Positions 35,141 to 46,072 of a stretch of DNA of 64,000 nucleotides are shown piece after piece (the stretch's first letter is position 1; every line of letters starts with the position of its first letter). Location: NCBI RefSeq assembly GCF_963576675.1, contig NC_088915.1:5957001-6021000 (forward strand). Reading direction: 5' to 3'. The translations under genes and the position numbers were made by a program. The stretch comes from Euphorbia lathyris. Its lineage: Eukaryota > Streptophyta > Magnoliopsida > Malpighiales > Euphorbiaceae. The notes below the pieces were generated by a model that saw only the letters and a list, made by a program, of their open reading frames with translations, did not search any database and was not told the origin of the DNA.

Positions 35141-35949
35141 TGATGAAGGCATCTTGCACTCGAACGCGGGGCGTAAGAGAGAACACGCGGAGCGTGAATC
35201 CGGAGCCAAGAGAGAGGAAGAAAACCACGCGGAAGAGTGCATCACTAGGGCATTCCACGCGGGGCGTGTTGTCCAGTGCGCGGGGCGTGGATCGAACCTT
35301 CAAAGAGAACCAGTTCCAGGAGCTCATGCACGCGGGGCGTGCCTCCTCATACGCGGGGCGCATATCAGGCATCCAGAACGAGTTCCAACCAGGAGGTCCA
35401 CTACGCGGGGCGTAATATCCGGGACGCCACGCATTGACCCTCATCAACGAGACGCATCAAGTTCAGGAGCTTCACCATGCGGGGCGTAACCAGGCCTACG
35501 CGGGCCGTGTCCCGACTGTAGGATACTTCTTCACCAAGTTCTTCATGATATGGGACCACTCCTTAATTACACCTTTGCCACTCCCTAATTACAACTCTAC
35601 CACTCCTTATTTACAATCATGCCACCCCTTTACCATTAACCCAATTTACCCTTATCTTTATATTTTAATTAATTATGTAATTTTTCCTTTTTGTAATTTG
35701 GCAATTAGGGTTTTGAGATGATATAAATACATCTCTTTCTATTGTAATCTCTAACTTTTATCAAATACAAAATATATCTTCTTCCTTGTGAAGTTTGTTA
35801 AGCTTTGAAACCTTCAACAATGGGGATTTCACTATTCCTATGGATTTAGTCCATGAAACCCGGGATTCACTCCTTCTAGTTTAGCTAGAGAAGAACATCT
35901 TTATTAGTTTATGATTAAAACTAACTTCAGTGAAAACTGATCTGTATCA
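35141..35949 (+). repeat. 5' LTR with a CGCG-box array
   Basis: The first 380 bp contain nine CGCGG sites, mostly inside the dyad ACGCGGGGCGT. A TATAAATA is at 35722-35729. It ends TGTATCA just before the primer site. The ORF seen here (35058-35489) merely reads through the GC-rich repeats. Confidence 0.93.
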
Positions 35950-35998
35950 TTTGGTATCAGATCCGATCGTTTTCCTTGAATGGAGACTTCTTTCGACT

Positions 35999-37944
35999 AT
36001 GGTTCAACCAAGTTTATCTCATGGATCCGACGAAGCCGCCATCAAGAGGGGAGAGAGTTTTGCATCTTGGAGTAAAGGGCTCGAAGAGAGGCATAGAGAA
36101 AGTAGTCGGAAGAGCTATGAGTCTTTGAGGAGATTCTTAGCCGCTTGTGAAGGTCTTCGCCTAGAGGTCCGAAAGCTCGCCCAACCCACCTTGGAGGTCC
36201 CTCCTAAAGATCCATCACCAATCTTTTCTCCATCATACATTGTAAAGGTAAATCCTAAACTTCCAGTTTCGAATGTTGAAGTTATGGATAGTCCTATTGC
36301 TAGGAAAAAATTGGAAGTTGGTGATGTTCTTTGTGATGATGAAGTGGATTTAGATTCTTCTTGTGCATTTATTGATAATGAAATTGTGGAGAAGGGTTTA
36401 GATTCATTTGTGGATAAGGAGGAGAGGTTGTTTTTTTTGGTGAGGATGTTGGGGAAACCCATATTGCAAGGGATGATCCCCAAGTGTTTGATGAAATACC
36501 CCTTAAGCCTAACTTTACTTGTGTGTGTGAGGAAAGTGGGGGTATTATTCTTGAGGAAGGGGAGAGTGACCTTGGGCTTGTTAGTCTCTTGGCGGAGGAT
36601 GAAGAAACCACTTGTTGTGTGGAGGCGGATGACTATAGTGATGGGAGAGATGTTGGTGGTTCTACCATGTTGGGTGGTAGTAAGTCTTTTGAGTCAAGCG
36701 GCTTAGCACGTGGGATAGTCGGCTTGAGCTATAGAGAGAAGCATGTGGGAACGATATGTCGTGGGAAGAGACGGATTGAGGACGGAGAGGGAAGTGAAAT
36801 TCCGTATGGTCAAGAAGACGATGAGCTACGAAAGGAGATTGATGGAGAAGGAAACTTCGACATTGAACTCATTAACGATGATGAGCTTGACTATTATGAG
36901 CGAGAGTTCCGGAAGGGAATGGAGGAAAGTGGTGACGTGGGACCAACGTCCGAAGATGGGAAGTATGTGTCCTTCAACGGACAACCATGGGGCATCCTAC
37001 CTTTGGGGAAGATACCATGTGACATTGCATGGGATCCTGGAGGTCGTATGCTATGTCTTCCTCATATTCGCTTGAGCTTCAAGGAAATGGATAAAGAGTA
37101 CGTTGTGACGCCTCTAGGAAGAAATGAGATTCCTAGCACATGCACACTAGGGATGAACCGAGCCTCCCACTTGCTAAATCTGGAACTTGTTATGTTGTTC
37201 TTGATTGAGATGTATGTGTTGGGATATATGTTGTGCTTGTGGAGGGGACATCAACTCTATGAGGAATCAATGAGGAGTGATTTTATGGTGAAAAGAGTGA
37301 GCTTCGAAGAATATTTGGTGAAGCGGAATGGCTGTCCGGGTGATGTTGAGGGAATTGGAGACACTCAAGAATGGCGAGATAGTGGCCGAGTTAGTGGAGA
37401 GCCGACTAGAAGAGCCGCGAGATTGTTAACCAAAGACAACGAAGGAGTTGATACAAGTTTGCTTGGGATCACCACTAAATGGGTTGGAAAGTGTCGTCGG
37501 GATATTCCGTTTGATGTGGGCCATGGGCAAGTCGAGATTGAGCACGGTAGCCGGGTTAGTGGCATGAGGTGCATAGAGGTTCGGACATATTCGACTCAAG
37601 GCCATGTTGGAATTTTGAAGAGTATTTGTGGGATTGAGCCTAAGTGGGTTGACACGTGTCGTCGGGACCTTCCATTTGATGTCGGCTATGAACGGAATGA
37701 AGTTGTGACTAATGTCCGTGTTCGTGAAGTGGAGATCAAGGAGGTCCGGGGTTGGTCGGTTCAACATGTCGTGGGAGTGTGGAGGAGCTTCCAAGACATT
37801 GTGGGGGATTGGTTTGACCAACTTCGTCGAGATATTCCGTTCGATGTCGGTAGGAGGTTGTGGCGAGTATTACGGGGGATGAGCACTGTAGGCAATACAC
37901 GAGTCGAGGTGTGGGGAGAGTTCATAAAGAGAAGGAGAAGCTGA
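35999..37944 (+). pseudogene. Unrecognised ORF of the small LTR element, one frameshift
   Basis: From the ATG at 35999, some 37 bases after the primer site, one frame runs to an eight-T run at about 36428-36435. A shift there continues directly into the second frame, which is open to the stop at 37942-37944. Together they give about 648 residues. The N-terminal 80 residues are charged and helical (GESFASWSKGLEERHRESSRKSYESLRRFL), a very acidic middle follows, and the C-terminus holds three copies of a 55-residue repeat ending CRRDIPFDVG (at about 37480, 37645 and 37810). I do not recognise the protein and see no zinc knuckle or catalytic motif. By position it would replace gag. Confidence 0.65.
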
Positions 37945-38030
37945 CAGTATATGGAGTGGATATCACCTACCGAGCAACCTTCTTGTCCTATAGTTGAGTT
38001 GGGGGCCAACTCTTTTGAAGAAGAGGAGTA

Positions 38031-38816
38031 TGATGAGGGCATCTTGCACTCGAACGTGGGGCGTAAGATAGAACACGCGGAGCGTGAATCCGGAGCCAAG
38101 AGAGAATAAGAAAACCACGCGGAAGAGTGCATCACTAGGGCATTCCACGCGGGGCGTGGATCGAACCTTCAAAGAGAACCAGTTCCAGGAGCTCATGCAC
38201 GCGGGGCGTGCCTCCTCATAAGCGGGGTGCATATCAGGCATCCAGAACGAGTTCCAACCAGGAGGTCCACTACGCAGGGCGTAATATCCGGGACGCCACG
38301 CATTGACCCTCATCAACAAGACACATCAAGTTTAGGAGCTTCACCACGGGGGGCGTAACCAGGCCTACGCGGGGCGTGTCCCGACTGTAGGATACTTCTT
38401 CACCAAGTTCTTCATGATATGGGACCACTCCTTAATTACACCTTTGCCACTCCCTAGTTACAACTCTACCACTCCTTATTTACAATCATGCCACCCCTTT
38501 ACCATTAACCCAATTTACCCTTATCTTTATGTTTTAATTAATTATGTAATTTGCCATTTTTGTAATTTGACAATTAGGGTTTTGAGATGATATAAATACA
38601 TCTCTTTCTATTGTACTCTAACTTTTATCAAATACAAAATATATCTTCTTCCTTGTGAAGTTTGTTAAGGTTTGAAACCTTCAACAATGGGGATTTCACT
38701 ATTCCTATGGATTTAGTCCATGAAACCCGGGATTCACTCCTTCTAGTTTAGCTAGAGAAGAACATCTTTGTTAGTTTACGATTAAAACTAACTTCAGTGA
38801 AAACCGATCTGTATCA
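38031..38816 (+). repeat. 3' LTR of the small LTR element
   Basis: It matches 35141-35949 but keeps only five CGCGG sites; several were lost through CpG-type changes and one 21-bp unit is missing. TATAAATA is at 38591-38598. Confidence 0.93.
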
Positions 38817-38821
38817 CGTAG

Positions 38822-39085
38822 GAGTTGATGATATAATTCATGACGCACTAAAATGCTCATCTTAAATATTTTTGGGATCATGTGCTAAATATAAAACTTG
38901 GACCCGTAATATTTAAAAAGTATGCACAGTTTTAATACTTTCATATAAGAATTATATTTCAAAATAATTTCTGTTTCAAACCAAATTCAAATGGAGGCGA
39001 GTGACAGAAACTGCCCCACTAACTAGTAGGGGTAGAATAGTACTTTCACGCTTGTAGAATTCTATAAATTTATGGGTAATGTCTA
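38822..39085. other. Intergenic spacer
   Basis: AT-rich sequence with no gene, repeat or signal that I can support, ending at the TA duplication of the pogo-like element. Confidence 0.4.
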
Positions 39086-39269
39086 CAGTTAAACCTCGAT
39101 AAATGAAGTTCATAAAGTAATAAACTCATTTATATAATAAATTCTTTCGGTCCCGACTTGGACCAATGGACTAAAGTAATAACCTCGCTAAATGCATTAA
39201 GTGATAAAAATATTTAAATTCTTAAGGGTCCAATGAAAATATAAATTAATAATTATTGAATTATATATA

Positions 39270-41980
39270 CTAGTATTTTGCCTGCGCGTTGCGCGGGGCA
39301 ATAAATTATTGAGGAAATTACATCAAAATCAGATTTTAAATTTTATTTACGTTTATTAAAATCTTTTTATGTATTTTATCATTATATGATTTTAACTCTT
39401 AAAATATCATAATATCGTAACTTTAATTTTTTTTTTTCAAATTTTCAGTTAGCTGCTTGTAGGAAAAAAACAGTTTTTAAAAACCTACCAGATTTGACAT
39501 TTACATAAATTTATTTAAAAGTTTGAGACACTTCTAAAAAATTTATCAATCCTGACTATTGTGTAATTTAACATAAATTATTTATATAGAAATCGAAAAT
39601 TATAATATTTTTTAATTATGTATAATTGAATATAAATGATATTAATATTTTATGTTAAAATGATTTTACAACTCGCAAATTAATCAGTTAAAACCAATAA
39701 CTTTATAAAAGCAACTTTATGAACCATTGATACTGCTATGACTAATAACCTCCATAAATAATAATAATAATAATAATAACAATAATAGACTTAATATATT
39801 AATCAGATGAGTTTAGAAAGAATTAGCTGGCCTTGAACTTTAAAGGGTACCATGTTAGTCTCTAAACTTGTTCAAAGAGCTAAATATAAATACTTAATAT
39901 GTCAATTAAAAGCATGAAATAAAACGCGAAAATCATCAAATAAAAGTATGTCATGTTATCACTTTCATTCTCTCATCCTTCATTACCACATTCATCTTCT
40001 TGCTCTTTCATCGCCATTAATGCCTATTTTAAACAGATAACCATCAAAGATTTATTAGTTTTAATAGAAGAAAGGAAAAAAAAATAGAAGAACACAAAGA
40101 GGTATTCTTATATTTGCTACAACCTTACTTAATTCAAAAAAGAAAAATGACAAAAAGCCCCAACAAATCCAAAATCGTAACAGCGTACAAACGCAATCAA
40201 TCATCCAAGAATTAGAAAATCATAAATACATATTCATTATAATAAAGTTAATGTAGGAGAAGAAAAATAAGACTGATCCTCAATAGCAAAAGTGTGTTCA
40301 TCTCCTCCTCCGCTTCCATTACCACCAATGTCCGCTGGAAATCCACCATTTCGTCGCTTTATTTTGTATGTAATCAGCCAAACATAATGACCCCACTAGT
40401 AGCAACTACCTTACAATTTTTAAGAAGAAGAAGATTAATTAGGAACATAAAATAACTCGATTGCATCGGATAATAAGAAGTCCTTAAATTCATCAAAATC
40501 TTCATCAAGGGATGAAGAAACGACAGAGTCAGAGAATGAAGAGTAACATATAGGTGAATTAGTAATTAAAATGAAAGAACAGTTCTGAAAGATTCAGATG
40601 ATGGATATTTCAATTTGCATATGAAACATGAGATGCTATTTATAATTCAAGATTTTGAATTGATGAAACAATTCTGAAAGATTCAGAGGATGGATATTTC
40701 AATTTGTATATGAAACATGAGATGCCACTTATAATTCAAGATTTGGAATTGATGAAACTGTTTGATGGAATTTGTGTAGGCTGTGTAATTAATAAATTTA
40801 TTTTAACGATAAAACTGAAATAATGATATTAATATAGTAGTTATGATATTTAAATTTCTTAATTATCATTAATATAGATAATTTAAACTCATATATTCTC
40901 GCATACGATGACAACTAAACGAAAATGTCTCGAAAACACTTCTAGCTAAATATAAATATTTAATATGCCAATTAAAAACTTGAAATGGAAGGTGAAAGTC
41001 ATCAAATAAAAATATGTCAAGTTATCACTTTCATTCTCTCATCCTTCATTACCACTTTCATCTTCTTGCTCTTTCATCACCATTAACGTCTACTTTCAGC
41101 AGATTAACCATCAAAGATTTATTAGTTTTAATAGAAAAACAAAAGAAAAATATAGAAACACAAAGAGGCATTCTCATATTTACTACAACCAAAAAAGAAA
41201 AACGACAAAAAAAAATGTTATCACTTTCATTCTCTCATCCTTCGTTACCACATTCATCTTCTTGCTCTTTCATCAAGATTGACGCCTACTTTCAACAGAT
41301 TACCATCAAAGATTTATTAGTTTTAACAGAAAAAAAAAATCGAAGAACACAAATAGGCATTCTCATATTTGCTATAACAAAAAAAAAAGATTCAACAAAT
41401 TCAAAATCGTAACAATGTACAAACGCAATCAATCATCCAAGAATTAGAAAATTATAAATACAGATTCTTTAGAATGCAGTTAATGTAGGAGAAGAAAAAT
41501 AAGACTGATCCTCAATAGCAAAAGTGTATTCTTCTCCTCATGCGCTTCCATTAACACCACAGTCTGCTGGAAATCCACCACTTCATCGTCTTATTTTGCA
41601 TGTAATCAGCCAAATATAATGATCCAACCGGTAGCAGTTCCTTAAAATTTTCGAGAAGAAGAAGAAAATTGATTAGGAACATAAAATAACTTAATTCATC
41701 AAAATCTTTATCAGAGTCAGAGATTGAAGAGTAACAGAGTCATGAGATGCTATTTATAATTAAAAGTTTTGGATTGATAAAACTGTTTGATGGAATTTCT
41801 ATAGGTTGTGTAATTAATGAATTTATTGTAACAATAAAATTGAAATAATGATATTAATAGAGTAGTTATTATATTTAAATTTTCTAATTATTACTATTAA
41901 TATAAATAATTTAAACAACGTAGGCCTCTAAAACGCTTCTTATACATTCTCTATGCTTCCGCAATTATATATAGTATAGA
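39270..41980 (-). mobile_element. Non-autonomous Helitron with internal tandem repeats
   Basis: On the minus strand it starts TCTATACTATATATAATTGC after an A and ends CTAG before a T. The end is preceded by the GC hairpin CCCGCGCAACGCGCAGG, which fits the plant Helitron terminator. No Rep/helicase frame is present. The interior is two diverged units of about 1 kb (roughly 39885-40945 and 41216-41945) plus a 270-bp partial unit between them. A short 80-bp duplication is at about 40585-40755. A minus-strand reading near 40250-40370 (GDEHTFAIEDQSYF) could be a captured gene piece. Confidence 0.8.
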
Positions 41981-41981
41981 T

Positions 41982-43020
41982 ATCCTCTTAGGTGAGGACA
42001 CTTCCTTATGGTGAGAACACTCAAAACTACGTCGTTTTGATGGTGAGAACAATCAATAAAAAACGCTAAACATTGCAAGTGGGAGTCGAACCTGGGCACT
42101 TCCATCTACACTTCACCCTACTTACAACTGAGAAAATTGTTTCTCTTATGCATTATATCACGCGCACTACTTAATATATCATTGTGCTAGTAGCTTCTAT
42201 TATCTAATATTTAACACATGCACTTATTAATATCGATTAAATATGTATAATAATGAATTATTAATAGAAAAAAAAAAAGAAATGTGCATAATAATGAATT
42301 ATTAATAGAAAAAAAATCCAAGAACGTGTTCCAATTTCTTATTTATTTAATTCTTTTATATTTTTATAATTTATATTTTAAAATATTAAGGACGATGTTC
42401 TAAATATTGTTACATATAATCTAAACTTTATAATTTCTGTTCTAAAAATTAAGTATAATGTTTTTAAAAAATCAGTAAATATATGGACCATTTTTGCATT
42501 TGTTCTATAATATAATTTATAACTCATATTCTAAATAACATAACGTATGTTCTAAAGTTTATAGTTTGTGTTCCAAAAATTAAGTATAATGTTCTAAAAA
42601 AATCAGTAGATATCTGGATCATTTTTGCACTTGTTGTATAATATAATTTATAACTCATGTTTGAAAAAAAATAACGCATGTTCGAAAAAACATAACGTAT
42701 GTTCTAAACTTTATAGTTCGTGGTCTAAAAGTTAAAATATATGTTCTAACGTATGTTTTAAAAATATATTTTCTTATATAAATAAAATATTAATATGAAA
42801 TTTTATTAAAATATATAATATATTTTTATATAAAAAAATATAGTATTGGATTTTTTTAGCATCAGATGCACTTAATAATATATAAATAAAAGAATTGTAT
42901 AATGAACAAACTAAAGCAAGTGTCCCAGCGGTAGTTGTGTGTCATCGCGTCCCTACACCATCAAAACGACGTTGTTTCATCCCTGTCCTCACCTAAGCCC
43001 TTGTTCTCACTTGATCCCTC
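41982..43020. mobile_element. TIR element with TTAGGTGAGGACA and ACGTCGTTTTGATGG arms
   Basis: The left arm (about 41987-42060) and right arm (about 42950-43020) are inverted copies; the left arm lacks the outer 25 bases seen at the right. The AT-rich interior repeats ATGTTCTAAA-like words at about 42400-42760. The minus strand carries a tRNA-like B box GGTTCGACTCC near 42080-42095 without a convincing A box. Confidence 0.55.
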
Positions 43021-43044
43021 CTCTATATATAGACCAAATTCCAC

Positions 43045-43152
43045 CTAAACCAAAATGAACAGCATTCTGCAACTATCATCTGGTTCTGGATCATTTTCAT
43101 CATCATTGTTCATTATTGACTGGATAATTTCTTCGTCTGTAGGCGATTCCAT
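43045..43152 (-). pseudogene. pogo-like transposase C-terminal remnant
   Basis: The minus-strand reading VMESPTDEEIIQSIMNN followed by an acidic stretch is like the C-terminal tail of plant CENP-B/Jerky-type DDE transposases (the PTDEEII motif). It lies close to the right end of the pogo-like element, where the transposase tail should be. The rest of the gene is gone. Confidence 0.5.
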
Positions 43153-43207
43153 AACTCCATGTATGTATTTTTACAATGAAAAATTATCTATAAAATAATA
43201 AATATTG

Positions 43208-43971
43208 TGATGCGGGGCATCTCCTTGGAGGATCGAGTCCGGACGAGGGAAGTCGGAGGAAGAACCAAGCACGAGCAACAAGCGAGCAAAGAGGCCAAAA
43301 CAGTGCCAAACAGCAGCTCAGGCAGGCACGCTCCGCTTGGATTTGGAATTGATCCGAAGAAAGTCCAGAAGGTCACATACGCGGGGCTTGAATTTGGGCA
43401 CGCTCCGCGTAGATCAAAGGACGCTCCTCGTAAAGCAATGATTGATCCGGAGAGAAGTCTAGGAGGTCGAATACGAGGGGCTTGGATTTGGGCACGCTCC
43501 GCGTGGAATTAGGCACGTCTCGCGTACCTTCATTTTAAGGAACTTGTTCCTTACTCCAGCTCCTCCTTAATTACAATCATGTCACTCCTTATTTACACCT
43601 TTGTCACTCCCTAATTACAACTCTACCACTCATATATTTACACCAATGCCACCCCTTATTATTTAACTCAATTTACCCCTATCTTATTACTTTGATTAGC
43701 TATGTTCTTTACCCTTTATTGTAATTTAGCAATTAGGTTTTAGATGATATAAATTCATCTCTTTCTTTGTAATTCCTTAACTTTTTATCAATCAAATTAT
43801 CAACTTCTTTGTAAAATTTTGTTAAGGTTCTACCTTCAACAATGGGGAATTTATCATTCCTATGGATTTAGTCCATGAAATTGGGATTAACTCCTTCAAG
43901 TTTAGCTTGAGAATAAACCTCTTTGTTAGTTTACGATTAAAACTAACTCGTCCCGAAACCGATCTGTATCA
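43208..43971 (+). repeat. Solo LTR of the small LTR element family
   Basis: TGATGCGGGGC...CTGTATCA matches the LTRs at 35141 and 38031 through the TATA region and the 3' third, and is flanked by perfect TATTG repeats (43203-43207 and 43972-43976). The dyads are diverged and some are inverted (ACGCTCCGCGT). The internal region was probably lost by LTR-LTR recombination. Confidence 0.9.
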
Positions 43972-44084
43972 TATTGATTTATCGATAAATGAATAATTTA
44001 TTCATTTATCGATAAATAAATAATCTCGTTTAATGAATATTTTTTTCTGTTCCAAAGATATGGATTTATCGAAGTTTTACTGTA

Positions 44085-44413
44085 CTCTCTTTGTTTTTCA
44101 TTACGAGAAATCTCACTATGTTTAGTAACTTTGATGCAGTGGATCCCTCAAAAAATTTATTACACATCAAAAGCTAAAAGATGTCATTTTCTACCAAGTC
44201 CTTATTTGTTTTGCATCTCTACATTCATTCCCTCGATTAAGCTTGTATAAACTTGAATACAGAACACATACAACAAAAATTACATACCTTTCCACTAGGT
44301 CGAGATCGGCTCGAAACATTCACGGCCCAAATTGAGCTTCTCTAGGTTCGGTTCAAAAACTCGTGACCCAGCTCAATTGATTTTTTAATTACTATATATA
44401 TAATTCCAAATAA
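44085..44413. other. Intergenic spacer
   Basis: No gene or repeat that I can support; mixed AT-rich sequence up to the duplication of the next MITE. Confidence 0.4.
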
Positions 44414-44422
44414 ATTAAACAA

Positions 44423-44948
44423 GGCTTAATACATCATTTGTCCTCTGAACTTGTCCAAAATGGTTCATTGGCCCCTAAACTTTCAAAGTATCTCAATAGC
44501 CCTCTAAACTTGCATAAAATGTTCAGTTAGCCCCTTGAACTTGCATAAAATATAATCAATTAATCACTCGGTTGTAAAAAAAATAAGTTAAATGCGGAAG
44601 ATATGCTGCACGCATCTTAAAAAAGTAAAACGACCAAAATCGGAGTATGCGATTATAATATTAGAGAAGAAAATGTTTTATAGTTGAATAAGTAAGAAAA
44701 TCTTTTTTTAATATGTTTTAATCTATTTTGTGAAAGTATGTAATAACATTCTAAAGCACGTGTAACATATCTTCTGCATTTGATTTACTTTTTTACAACG
44801 TAATGATTAATTGATTATATTTTACGCAAGTTTAGAGGGCTAACTGAACATTTTATGCAAGTTTAGGGGGCTATCAAGACAATTTAAAAGTTCAGGGGGC
44901 CAATCAACCATTTTGGATAAGTTCAGGACACAAATGATGTATTAAGCC
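44423..44948. mobile_element. Mutator-like MITE with 9-bp duplication
   Basis: Ends GGCTTAATACATCATTTG and CAAATGATGTATTAAGCC are inverted copies. Perfect 9-bp repeats ATTAAACAA flank it (44414-44422 and 44949-44957). It resembles the MITE at 13636-14258 in its ends and word content. Non-coding. Confidence 0.9.
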
Positions 44949-44998
44949 ATTAAACAATGAAAAAAATATCTTTAAAAAATATAAAGATATTCTATTTA

Positions 44999-45566
44999 AA
45001 ATAACTGCTTTCTTAGACAAAAATCCGTCGGCCATCCTTCTCCTCCCTTTCTTCTCTTCTATTTCTTTTCTTCTATTTATCTTCAACCCTTCCTCTCTTT
45101 TGTGGATCTTCTTTGAGGAGGAAGAAGGAAATTTCTTCTTTCTCCTCTCAACTGGTTAGGTTTACTATTTTTTTATTGTATTTTCTTTAATCAGTATTTA
45201 TATATTTTATTGGATTTCTTTTATCCGTTTGAATTGCATCTTCTCTCAGTTATTCTGCTATTTATACCTTTTTCGGATTTAGCAAGAGCGGAAACGATCA
45301 AAAGAAATGATTCAGATCCGAATGTTCGGAATGGCCTAAATGATGAAGATTCGATTGCAGTTACTTTTCTGCGGATTTTGATTTCCATGAAGTATATGTA
45401 CTTTTGTTTTTCTGTGTATTTTATACCTTTTATGGCTTTTTATGCTCTTTGTAGTCGTTTTGGTCCCATTGTGGATTTTGTAAGGTTTTTTACCTTTTTC
45501 ATTTCTTATTGTAATTGTTCTTTTCGTATCTAATGAAGTTATAAGCATTTTCATCCAAAAAAATAT
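44999..45566 (+). mobile_element. Poly(A) retroposon with 12-bp target duplication
   Basis: ATATTCTATTTA occurs at 44987-44998 and 45567-45578, and an A-run (45557-45563) ends the insert. The insert is therefore a retroposed RNA copy, either a truncated LINE or a processed transcript. Confidence 0.65.
45210..45533 (+). CDS. 107-codon ORF inside the retroposon, unrecognised
   Basis: The reading begins with a leader-like MDFFYPFELHLLSVILLF, then a short polar segment (AETIKRNDSDPNVRNGLNDE), then a second hydrophobic part rich in Phe and Tyr. It stops about 25 bases before the poly(A). It resembles no family I know and may be chance reading of a T-rich LINE 3' region. Confidence 0.25.
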   Translation: MDFFYPFELHLLSVILLFIPFSDLARAETIKRNDSDPNVRNGLNDEDSIAVTFLRILISMKYMYFCFSVYFIPFMAFYALCSRFGPIVDFVRFFTFFISYCNCSFRI

Positions 45567-45604
45567 ATATTCTATTTAGTTTTACCAAAAAAAACACTCA
45601 AATT

Positions 45605-46063
45605 CTATTGTGGTGGATCTGATATAGGAGGAACGTGTTTGTTTACGAGAAGCAATGGCTGCCAGCGGATATGGTCATCACGAAAATTGAAGCATACCAC
45701 GAAGAGCTCATTAATACAGCAGCATCGGCATTAAACTTGCAAGGGACTGTTGCTTCAACAACGTCATTATTGAAACGGACTCACAACTTGTAGTCCGGGA
45801 TTTACGCACCGACAGCTTCCCAAACTCTTCTCTGCGGTTTCAATACGAGGATATCAAGACGTGGTTTGCTGTGTTTCATCGTTGTTCTATTCAATTTGTT
45901 TATAGGGAAGGGAATCAGGTTGCACACTCCCTTGCTACGTGGACGTTGGACATGAATGATCCGATCATTTTGATCGAGGATTGTCCTGCAATAGTTTGGC
46001 AACTTGTCTGTAACGAATTGATATCCATTATTCATTAATATATTCTTTATTCTTTCAAAAAAA
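45605..46063 (+). pseudogene. 5'-truncated LINE: RNase H end
   Basis: The reading (NNVIIETDSQLVVRDL, then FVYREGNQVAHSLA) is the C-terminal half of a plant L1 RNase H domain. ACTCAAATT flanks the insert at 45596-45604 and 46064-46072, and a short A-run ends it at about 46057-46063. The 5' part was lost at insertion. Confidence 0.85.
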
Positions 46064-46072
46064 ACTCAAATT

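Larger units (their letters stand above)
35141..38816 (+). mobile_element. Small non-autonomous LTR retrotransposon with an unrecognised ORF
   Basis: It is complete: LTRs at 35141-35949 (809 bp) and 38031-38816 (786 bp), both TGATGA...TGTATCA, and the perfect CGTAG duplication at 35136-35140 and 38817-38821. The primer site TGGTATCAGA starts at 35952 and a purine tract GAAGAAGAGGAG precedes the 3' LTR. The LTRs differ by about 3%, mostly transitions, plus a 21-bp repeat unit. The 2.1-kb interior has no gag, protease, RT or integrase motif. A solo LTR of the same family is at 43208-43971. Confidence 0.93.
39086..44082 (-). mobile_element. pogo/Lemi1-like transposon, filled by later insertions
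   Basis: The ends CAGTTAAACCTCGATAAAT and ATTTATCGAAGTTTTACTG are inverted copies flanked by TA (39084-39085 and 44083-44084). They match the CAGTaAAACCTCtATAAA ends of plant pogo-like Lemi1/Emigrant elements. Inside are a Helitron (39270-41980), a TIR element (about 41982-43020), a transposase remnant (about 43045-43152) and a solo LTR (43208-43971). Confidence 0.82.

Noticed and set aside
35118..35489. Several GC-rich ORFs in both frames and strands over the dyad array
   Set aside because: They arise because the repeated ACGCGGGGCGT words lack stops. They sit in LTR U3 sequence and are not conserved between the two LTRs.
35141..35520. Short repeats that might suggest a CRISPR array
   Set aside because: Spacing is irregular, units are only 11 bases, the context is a plant LTR, and there are no spacers or cas genes.
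36484..37944. Start of the unknown ORF at the GTG at 36484
   Set aside because: Eukaryotic initiation at GTG is unlikely; the open frame extends upstream to the T-run and joins the ATG-started frame after the primer site.
41014..41412. 132-codon plus-strand ORF in the Helitron
   Set aside because: It is made of the tandem units (the same leader text twice) and poly(A)-like stretches, and is broken in the other unit.
42080..42100. Possible tRNA or SINE promoter from a B box GGTTCGACTCC on the minus strand
   Set aside because: No matching A box at the proper distance and no cloverleaf could be drawn.
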